Below, in pieces: positions 56,264-64,000 of a stretch of DNA of 64,000 nt. Location of the stretch: the NCBI GenBank assembly GCA_963971225.1, contig OZ020267.1, positions 91,191,648-91,255,647 of the forward strand, in the 5' to 3' direction. The first letter of the stretch is position 1. Every line of letters begins with the position of its first letter. Source of the DNA: Melieria omissa (taxonomy: Eukaryota > Arthropoda > Insecta > Diptera > Ulidiidae). Under the pieces are notes generated by a model. That model was not told where the DNA came from and ran no database searches. It worked only from the letters and a program-made list of their open reading frames with translations. The translations under genes and the position numbers were made by a program.

Positions 56264-59200
56264 ATGCCAACGTTGAATTCCCGCTGCACACCGGCTATGA
56301 GCGTGGCGGTAAGGAAGGTTGTGTCGTGTCAACACAGGAGGACACCAGCGAATTCTGAGGCGATTGTGTGAACAAAGGTGGACGAGGACGATGGGACGAG
56401 TCGGCTGTGGGTAGTAGAAGCACCGAAACAAGGACACGACAACATCATCATCGAACGTACATTAGTGGAACCCAAAAATGGCAGAATACCAGTCAGAATA
56501 CTGAACCCCCTGAATGCACCCAGATATGTCGGGAAAGATAAGGTGATTGGCGAGTGTAAGGAAGCTGTAGCAGTGGTCAATTGCGAGAGTAGCCCGCCTG
56601 GAGGTAATAAGAAGAGCGGTTTTAACATGGACGCCATACCGCAAGAGAACCAGTGGAGCAGCGAGTTGACGGCCAAGCAGAAACAGAAGACGAGGTCACT
56701 CCTGCAGCACTATGGGTCAATATTTGCGGCAGAAGCAGGCGGAAGAACAGCCATAGGGAAGCACAACATCGACACCGGAAGTCCAAAACCGATTCGCCAA
56801 ACGCCAAGACGAGTTCCTCTGGCCAAGAGGGAAGAGGTCACAAATTTGATCGAAAGCATGCAGAAAGAAAAGGTCATAAAGCCTTCTTCGGGCCCCTGGT
56901 GCTCGCCGGTCGTGCTAGTCAAGAAAAAGGATGGCAGTACCCGATTTTGTGTGGATTATCGGAAGCTCAATGATGTGACCAAGAAGGACAGTTATCCACT
57001 ACCTCGGATCGATGACACCCTGGACACACTGTCGGGTACACAATGGTTCTCCACGCTCGACTTACGCAGCGGCTATTGGCAGGTAGAGCTTGCAGACAAG
57101 GACAAGGAGAAAACGGCTTTCAGTGTTGGCGATGGTTTGTGACAGTTCACCGTCATGCCGTTTGGACTCTGCAACGCACCAGCGACATTCGAGCGGCTAA
57201 TGGAACTCGTGCTAAAAGGGCTGCATTGGCGGACGTGCCTGGTGTACCTCGACGACATAATCGTGATGGGTAAAAGCTTCGACGACCACCTGGGAAAGCT
57301 GAAGGAGGTATTCGAGCGGATACAAAAAGCCGGGCTTAAACTCAACCCAAAGAAGTGCTCGCTGTTCCAAAAGGAGGTCAAGTATCTGGGTCATATGGTT
57401 TCCGCCCGCGGAGTACATACGGATGACGGCAAAATCACGGCGGCGAAGGAGTGGCCCCGGCCACGCAATCTCACGAACTCCGCAGTTTCCTGGGCCTGTG
57501 TACATACTACCGCCGATTTGTTCCGGGATTCGCGAACATAGCCAGCAGCCTGCGCAAACTGACGAAAAAGGGCCAAGCTTTCGAGTGATACGAGGCTCAG
57601 GAACAGGCTTTTGTACGTCTGAAGGAAAAACTGTGCAGTGCTCCAATTCTGGCCTTCCCCGTGCCTGGGGAGATGTTTGTGCTGGATACAGATGCAAGCG
57701 GGAATAGTATTGGCGGTGTGCTACCACAGATAATAGGCGGCCAGGAACAAGTGATAGCGTACTACAGTAGGGTTCTATCGAAACCGGAACGCAACTACTG
57801 TGTGACACGGAGAGAACCGCTGGCGGTATTGGACTGCGTAAAACACTTCCACAAATATCTGTATGGACAAAGGTTTCGCCTGCGCACAGATCATGCGGCA
57901 TTGAAATGACTCCTGAACTTTAAAGATCCTGAAGGGCAATTGTCGCGGTGGATCGAACGACTGCAGAGCTACGACTACACGATAGAGCATCGCAAGGGCA
58001 GTAGCCATGGAAATGCCGATGCCTTGTCACGCCGTCCGTGCAAAGCCGAATGCAGGCAGTGCTCGCGAGCCGAAAGCAAAGAACAGATAGTGGACGTCCG
58101 GTTGGTAAGCGTCATGCCAGAGGAAGAGTGGTCTGCGGAGAGGATACAAAAAGACCAGCGTGAGGATGCGGATCTTGCAAAAATCGTCGAAGGCAAGGAG
58201 CAAGGCGCACGTCCAGACTGGCAGGAGATGGCCGGTGAAAGCCCGATCGCTACGGCTTATTGGGCACAGTGGAAAAGTCTGCGGCTGAAGGAAGGCTGCC
58301 TGTACCGCGAATGGGAGAGCGCGGCTGGTCGGACCAGCAACCCCCTAATGGTAGTGCCGGAATGCAGAATCAACGAGGTCATCGAGGCATACCATAACGA
58401 CTCCAGTGGAGGGCACCTGGGCATCACCAAAACCGTCGCCAAAATAAAAAGACGATTCTACTGGGTAGGATGTCAGGAGTCTGTAGCCGAGTGGATTAAG
58501 AGCTGCGACCGATGTTCAGCCGCGAAAAGGCCGACAAGAAAATCTCGAGGCCGCATGCAGCAGTACAACGTGGGAGCGCCCTTCGAGCGGATTGCTATGG
58601 ACGCCGCCGGCCCATTCCCAACTAGCACTCAAGGCAACAAATATGTGTTAGTGGTAATGGATTATTTCAGCAAATGGCCCGAAGTGTACCCTATTCCTAA
58701 CCACGAGGCCACTACGATCTCGGAAAAGCTGGTAAACAACTGGGTAGCCAGGTTCGGAGTTCCGTTGGAGTTGCACTCAGATCAAGGCCGGAATTTCGAG
58801 TCTGCGGTATTCAAGGAAGTGTGTGAGCTGCTGGGGATAAAGAAAACTCGTACCACGCCCTTGCACCCACAGTCCGACGGCATGGTGGAACGCTTTAACC
58901 GGACACTGGAGGAATACATGCGGAAAGTGGTAGGCAGGAATCAAAAGGATTGGGACACGTATATCCCCCTGTTCCTGATGGCGTATAGGTCAGCCCCGCA
59001 CGACACGACATCACTCACTCCAGCCCGAGCAGTGTTCGGCACAGAGTTGCGGTTACCCGCTGACTTCGTTGTGCTGACTACCCCGTTCGGGGTAGTCAGC
59101 ACAACGGGAGGCGCTAAGACGGACTACGTGGTCAATAACCGAACGGAACTGGAGGAAATTCACCAGTTTATAAGGAGCCGCACCAAACTGGTCAGCGATA

Positions 59201-59475
59201 AGGCGAAAGCCAGACATGATCTACGGGCCAACTCCGTAGGGTTCCAAGAAGGCGATCTGGTAATGCTCTACAACCCGCAGCGGAGGAAAGGTTTGTCTCC
59301 GAAACTTCAAGCGTCATGGGAAGGACCTTACCAAGTCGTGACTAGGATAAACGACGTGGTATACAGAATTCAACTTTGCAGCAATAGAGGCGCTAAGCTG
59401 AAGGTAGTCCATTTGGAGCGCCTGGCGCGTCATCACAGCGGAGCCTCGGCACTTGTTCGGGACGAACAAGTCTAA
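56264..59475 (+). pseudogene. pol of Gypsy copy C
   Basis: Same order as copy B from the end of protease: RT (YLDDIIVMG near 57250), RNase H (LDTDASGNSIGG near 57685), integrase (CDRCSAAK, HSDQGRNFES, GMVERFNRTLEEYMRK) and the GPY/F-like end. Breaks: TGA at 56369-56371 (Trp, shared with A), TGA at 57140-57142 in RT (Trp), a frameshift near 57470, TGA at 57587-57589 (Trp), TGA at 57907-57909 (Trp, shared with A). MDVAGPF reads MDAAGPF, keeping the Asp. A hairpin-shaped insertion at 59067-59106 changes LKFGVVST to FVVLTTPFGVVST in frame. Confidence 0.9.
59067..59106 (+). repeat. perfect 18-bp inverted repeat inserted in integrase
   Basis: Arms 59067-59084 and 59089-59106 are exact complements around a 4-nt gttc loop. 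Copies A and B have only the right arm, so the left arm was newly made. Confidence 0.85.
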
Positions 59476-59486
59476 GTGGTGGGCAG

Positions 59487-59930
59487 TGTAACGATAAGAC
59501 AGTCTGTCGCTGTGCAAAGCAACCCTGCCGCTACGTGCCGTGCTATAACCCAATCTGGCAACGACGGCCGCGATGGTAACTTTTAGTCCAATCTGGCAAC
59601 GACAGCCGCGATAATAACTTTTAGTCCAACCTGGCAATGATGGAAACTTTTTGTCCACTCCGGAATGTGCGGGAACGATCTGCGCGATGGCCTGAGAGGT
59701 ATAAAAGGCAGCCGGATGCGGCGCAGCGAGGGAGTCTGGTTTTGACAAGTGAAGTTGCCACACGGAGTAATTAAGCAAATAATTAAGTGTAAAGACAGTG
59801 AAGTGTAAAAGTGTGAAATAAAGTGATTGTTCGTTTTTATTGACTGCGTTGGGATAATTAAAGTTGTCTTATTTTCAAATTGCATAATCCAGTGATAGGT
59901 AACAGCCCACTAGACTTAGTATTCGTAACA
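59487..59930 (+). repeat. Gypsy copy C 3' LTR
   Basis: 444 bp, TGTAACGATAAGACAG to TTCGTAACA, with TATAAAA at 59700-59706 and gaaataaag near 59815. Preceded by gtggtgggcag (59476-59486). Confidence 0.9.
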
Positions 59931-59933
59931 ATA

Positions 59934-61239
59934 CGTTCTCGACTACAGGTAGTGGTTGATCGCTGGGGGGCAGAGAGGAATCCTCTGCGAAAGTTTTAGC
60001 CACCAAGTTAGCTTTATCAACCGAGTGAGTGATGATTTGATCATTGTTAAGAAGAGTTGGAATTGAAGATGATGTTTGGTTCTTCACCTTCTTAACGAAT
60101 GACCAAAAGTTCTTACTACCACGCTGGCATTGAAGAACGTTTTTCCTTTGGCGCTGTTCGTTCAGAAACTTGTGGCGCCTTAGGATGGCATTGCATCGAT
60201 TTCTAGCCGGTTTACGCAGCTGTTCAGTGGCGGCATTTTTATTTGCCTAGCATGCTCTGAAAGCTTCCTCTTTAGACCTGACAGCAATTCTGCATGTCTC
60301 ATTAAACCAGAGATTGTCCTTAGGTTTAATGCAAATTATCTTATTAGGGATGAAGGACCGCATTCCCAATAATACAATTTCTTCGACCATTTTGGCTGCG
60401 GCATTTATGTTTCTATCAAAAAAACACAATTTCCAATTGAAGTGTGCGAAAAATTCATTAAGTCCACTCCAGTTAGCTTTATCATACATCCACACTAGGC
60501 GCTTCGGGGCTAAGAGCGAAGCATTGCGGATAGAAGAGTATGAGAAAGACGCCAAAATGGTACAATGGTCCGAGTTTCCAAGAGGTGCGTGCATTTCAAC
60601 ATCATATTTTTCATGATGTGAAGTGAGAAAAAGGTCTAGAGTATTGAGAGCTTGCCCCGCAACGCAGGGGATATGCGTTGGTTCATGCACTAATTGAGTC
60701 AAGTTATTAGACTCGGCAAAGAGCTCGACAAATAAGCCTTCAGGAGTTGTGTGGCTGGAATGGCGTAGCCAATTGGAATTATGAATATTGAAATCACCAG
60801 CAACTACAATTTCACTATTCGGATACGATTCCAAAATATGAGAAATAGAATCAGAGAGAAGATCAAACTTGTTGTAAGTAAAATCTCTCCCTGAATTCGG
60901 GTTTCTATACAGAAAGCAGAAGTGCAGAATGTGCGACTGGATATTGAATTTAACCCACATGGAGCTAAATTCGGCATCCGTCGTGTATAATTGTTGCTGG
61001 CACTGGTACGCAACATTACTGCACACATAAAGGGCAAGACCCCTGTGAGGAGAGAATAATGGCAGTAAGTGGTACCCTGGGATGTGGGAATCCAGTGGAT
61101 CTGCATCCTCACATACCTGGGTCTCACCTAGTGCCATTACATGGGGTTTGTGGAGGTTAACGAAAACGTATACAGCGAAAAAGTTCGCCCTGAGCCCGCG
61201 CACGTTGCAGAAGCCTATGCGAAATGGATCCAGCACCAT
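59934..61239 (-). pseudogene. endonuclease frame of an L2/CR1-like non-LTR element, truncated
   Basis: A 330-residue frame (61239-60247) opens MVLDPFRIGFCNVRGLRANF and shows the APE-type endonuclease set: ALGETQV, VVAGDFNIHNSNWL, ALNTLDLFLTS and LGNSDHCTILASF. The linker to RT (KPKDNLWFNETCRIAVRSKE) follows. Beyond the stop at 60247, related coding text continues in broken frames to about 59934 (QCQRGSKNFWSFVKKVKNQT, LLNNDQIITHSVDKANLVAKTFAE), where the Gypsy copy C LTR cuts it. RT is absent. The clade is uncertain: CR1/L2-group wording fits better than RTE. Confidence 0.75.
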
Positions 61240-62083
61240 GATCCGGGTGGGTTAAAGGACAAGGAAAGCAGTCGGAAATGCGATCTGAGGCACTGAAAAA
61301 TTGATGTTGCCCTGCAGTAAGTGTTATGCCTTTACCACAGAGCAGTCAATTTCTCAGTGTCGAACAGGACCGCATGTAGCGCTACTGAAAACGGACGGAG
61401 GAAAACGACAACACGGGAAAGAAGAACACAGCAACAACACAACGCGGACGGAGGTCGAAGTGGCGGACAGCGAACGTGACGGCACTTGCACTGCAGTTTA
61501 GCATTTGCAAGTGCATAACGCGTTTGATTTAATTTTATTATTTATTTGTTTGGCGGCGCGATTTTGGTAGGCCACAATGCGATGGCAGCGACCGTTGGAC
61601 ATTACACGACACACTAAACATTTATAAATATATTTCACACGCGTAAACACGAAAAAACATTAAAAACCGCGGAGCAACGAAAGGGCACGTCTGCCCACGC
61701 GAATTCTTCTTCACACGGTTCACACATGTGTTTGTACATTTCTTCAAAGCTGGAGGAAAACAAACCGCGTGTGTCGCGATTTTGGTACAACGGCCGCACC
61801 CAAAATCTTCGTTTATTTTTTATGATTTTCAGCTGATCATACGCTTCATGCAGCAATATAACCATTATGACCAACTCAAGGACGTCGTCAATTGCCATTT
61901 TTATTAAAATATTTGACAAAGCTCAAAAAAATCACAAAATTTTTGTTTACTCACAGAAACACAGAATATATTTATTATCCGTTGACTACGCATTCATTGG
62001 GTCGAGTCTCTCCGTCATTCCGCCACTTTCAGTTGAGCACTTTGACGCAACGGATGCAAAGTATTCTATGGGCCGCAGCGTTA
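61240..62083. other. possible 5' UTR of the L2/CR1-like element and unassigned DNA
   Basis: Directly upstream of the endonuclease frame. I see no ORF1-like frame and no terminal repeat. Frames at 61301-61501 and 61635-61919 lack motifs. Confidence 0.4.
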
Positions 62084-62125
62084 AGGCCTAGCTACCCACA
62101 ACCATCCATGTTGTGCGTGCAAGCA
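62084..62125 (-). repeat. SINE fragment
   Basis: taaggcctagctacccacaa and the following catgttgtgcgtg resemble 22694-22735 of the SINE. Only about 42 bp, cut by the adjoining LTR. Confidence 0.4.
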
Positions 62126-62132
62126 AAGAATA

Positions 62133-62401
62133 TTGTTACGAATAATAGTTCTAGTGGGCTGCTACGTATCACTGGATTGTGCAATTTGAAAATAAAAGAA
62201 CTTTAATTATCCAAACGCAGTCAATAAAAACCAACAATCACTTTATTTCACACTTTTACACTTCACTGTCTTTACACTTAATTATTTGCTTAATTACTCC
62301 GTGTGGCACCTTCACTAGTCAAAATCAGACTGACTGCTGCGCCGTACCCGGCTGCCTTTTATACCTGTCGGTTATCGCGCAGATCGTTCTCGCACATTCC
62401 A
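62133..62401 (-). repeat. partial SAP-Gag Gypsy LTR, inverted
   Basis: Reverse complement of an LTR from its 3' end (TGTTACGAATAATAG) to cacattcc, with ccttttata near 62355. The inner text matches copy C's LTR type. It points away from copy D's LTR, 128 bp to its right. Confidence 0.85.
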
Positions 62402-62529
62402 GCAGTGTTGCCAGATACCTGAAACTACTTTCTCCTAAATCTTAAAGAAATACTGAAATTTCCTTCCAAAAGTTAAAAAAATCTCCTAAATTTTAAGAAA
62501 TTAAACTTCTCATAAAACAATACAAATAT

Positions 62530-62953
62530 TGTAACGATAAGACAGTCTGTCGCTGTGCAAAGCAACCCTGCCGCTTCGCGCCGTGCTATAATTCAATCTG
62601 GCAACGACGGCCGCGATAATAACTTTTAGTCCAATCTGGCAACGATGGTCGCGATCATCAGGGAAACCTTTAGTCCACTCGGGAATGTGCGAGAACGATC
62701 TGCGCGATGGCTGGACGGGTATAAAAGGCAGCCGGATGCGGCGCAGCGAGTCAGTCTGGTTTTGACAAGTGAAGTTGCCACACGGAGTAATTAAGCAAAT
62801 ACTTAAGTGTACGAACAGTAAAGTGTAAAACTGTGAATAATAAAGTGACTGTTGGTTTTGAATTGGCTGCGTTGGAATTATTAAAGTTGTTTCATTTTCA
62901 AATTGCACAATCCAGTGATACGTAACAGCCCACTAGACGTAGTATTCGTAACA
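62530..62953 (+). repeat. Gypsy copy D 5' LTR
   Basis: 424 bp, TGTAACGATAAGACAG to TTCGTAACA, TATAAAA at 62720-62726. Confidence 0.9.
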
Positions 62954-63018
62954 TTTGGTGTCAGAAGTGGGATTGTGGAATATTGAAAGTAAACAAATAA
63001 ATAAATAAAATTAGCTGC

Positions 63019-64000
63019 CTGGCTGCCTGGAATTTGCCGACTGCTGGCGGAAAGGTGGAGTTGCAGTTGCGCTTGCGAGAAGCATGTGAGGCACGAGGCG
63101 TCGATTGGACTGTGCACGAGTTCGGAGCGCAAGAACTAGAGGCGTCGGCCAAGGTGGAGGAGTCGCCTGCTGGTGCTGCTTCGCTACAGAGTACAGCTGC
63201 AGCGGCTGCACCAATACAAGCGTTGGACATGAGCCAACTAATGTCTGCACTCAAAGGCATGTCGGTGCAAATGGAAACAGCGAATCGAGAAATGGCAGCG
63301 AAGCTGGAAACTACGAATCTCGAAATTTCGGCAAAAGTCGAGACTGCAAATCGGGAAATGTCAGCAAAACTTGAAAATGCAAATCGGGAGTTGTCCAGCA
63401 AGCTTCAGGAAAATTCTGCGCGCTTGGAGCAGAAAGTGGGGGAAATCTCAGACAGGGTTAATGGGAAAGTCGAGCATCTGGAGACGCGGGTAGAGCACTT
63501 GGATGAACGAGTCGACGACCTAGATGATTCCCTGAACAGACGAGTTGACAACCTGGATGAGTCCTTGAACAAACGAGTTGACAGTCTGGAAGATTCGATG
63601 CACAGAAAGATAGACGAACGGCTTCGAGAGGTACAGCTGCGAGCAAGGGTGCCGTCAGTTGAGGAAAGTTTCGCCATAGAAGTGCCTACCTATGATGGTA
63701 CTACGTCGTTTGACACATTTAAACTACAATTCGAGATGGCTGCTTTGGAGAGTCAGTGGACCGATGTTAGGAAAGGTCGGAGACTGATACTGGCTCTGAA
63801 AAGTCCTGCGGCTGAGGTAATCAAATCAGTTCCAGAATGTTTAAGAGGTGATTACGAAACCGTCATAAGGGCGCTGGAAGCCAGATACAGTGACAAGCAC
63901 AACAAAATGCTGTATTACTGCGAGCTGAAGAGCCGTAGACAAAGGGCCAACGAGGCGCTGCAGACATATGCAGCGGACATTGAGCGGCTCGCACGGTTGT
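63019..64000 (+). pseudogene. gag of Gypsy copy D, start deleted, partial
   Basis: Reads in one open frame to the window edge: AAWNLPTAGGKVELQLRLRE (end of the SAP-like domain), coiled coil (ETTNLEISAKV, ETANREMSAKL, then DDLDDSLNRRV, DNLDESLNKRV, DSLEDSMHRKI) and the capsid-like region (FDTFKLQFEMAALESQWTD, TYAADIERLARL). The leader jumps from aataaataaaatta to gctgcctggctgcctgg, so the ATG and about the first 14 codons are deleted with a small duplication of gctgcctg. The first in-frame ATG is at 63229, after the SAP-like domain. No stop is seen within the window. Confidence 0.85.

Larger units (their letters stand above)
56264..59930 (+). mobile_element. SAP-Gag Gypsy element, copy C (5'-truncated)
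   Basis: Begins in the protease coding region at atgccaacgttgaattc directly after the MITE and runs through pol to a 3' LTR (59487-59930). The 5' LTR, gag and first part of the protease are missing. Shares two stop codons with copy A. The LTR's last third (gtgtaaagacagtgaagtgt) differs from A and B and matches the inverted piece at 62133-62401. Confidence 0.9.
62530..64000 (+). mobile_element. SAP-Gag Gypsy element, copy D (runs off the right edge)
   Basis: A complete 5' LTR (62530-62953), PBS (62956) and gag without its start. The remainder lies outside the window. Preceded by atat-like sequence (aatat). Confidence 0.9.

Noticed and set aside
59934..62083. A host endonuclease or DNA-repair gene on the minus strand
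   Set aside because: The APE-type motifs are in the non-LTR arrangement, followed by linker text to RT, and the frame is cut by an LTR.

Overview
The window looks like dipteran insect DNA, consistent with a higher fly, made almost entirely of transposable elements. No host gene, CRISPR array, rRNA or ordinary tRNA gene is visible. The inference rests on the mixture seen: BEL/Pao, 412/mdg1-like and SAP-Gag Ty3/Gypsy LTR elements; LOA-like, CR1-like, L2/CR1-like and RTE-like non-LTR elements; mariner, hAT and P-like DNA transposons; and a tRNA-derived SINE. A tephritid or a similarly repeat-rich fly is plausible, but nothing here fixes the species.

Layout. 1-5951: minus-strand leader and LTR of a diverged BEL/Pao copy, the LTR split by a LOA-like element (887-5914, 13-bp target duplication). 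5952-8569: AT-rich unassigned DNA, then a motif-rich MITE. 8580 to about 19400: a minus-strand CR1-like element whose ORF1 is cut by a second LOA-like element (11924-18353, 11-bp duplication), itself cut in its CTAC tail by a hAT-type MITE (17386-18344). 19583-20535: RTE-like fragment. 21622-28078: Gypsy copy A, with a SINE in gag. 28887-29737: an inverted LTR piece and a piece of repeat family X. 30005-35373: a BEL/Pao element with identical LTRs and an intact Gag-protease frame but no reverse transcriptase or integrase. 35700-36989: mariner. 37544-38372: complete family X element. 38575-44688: Gypsy copy B, young and nearly intact. 44927-49580: hAT element whose transposase is split by a P-like MITE. 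49581-51053: family X piece carrying a Harbinger-like MITE that carries a Tc1/mariner-like MITE. 51054-55443: deleted 412-like element on the minus strand. 55445-56263: hAT-type MITE at the joint with 5'-truncated Gypsy copy C (56264-59930). 59934-61239: minus-strand endonuclease frame of an L2/CR1-like element. 62133-62401: inverted LTR piece. 62530-64000: start of Gypsy copy D.

The SAP-Gag Gypsy family (copies A-D) is the unifying feature. Its Gag has an N-terminal SAP-like domain, a long coiled coil built from 11-residue repeats, a capsid-like region and one CCHC knuckle. Pol lies in the -1 frame, and a GTTAAAC heptamer, a 6-nt spacer and a hairpin sit exactly at the gag stop in both copies where this can be read. 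Copies A and C share two nonsense codons that B lacks. The elements are mostly decayed; the likeliest recently mobile ones are the BEL/Pao element (identical LTRs) and Gypsy B (about two LTR differences by eye). Comparisons were made by eye, and clade names are family-level judgements without database searches.
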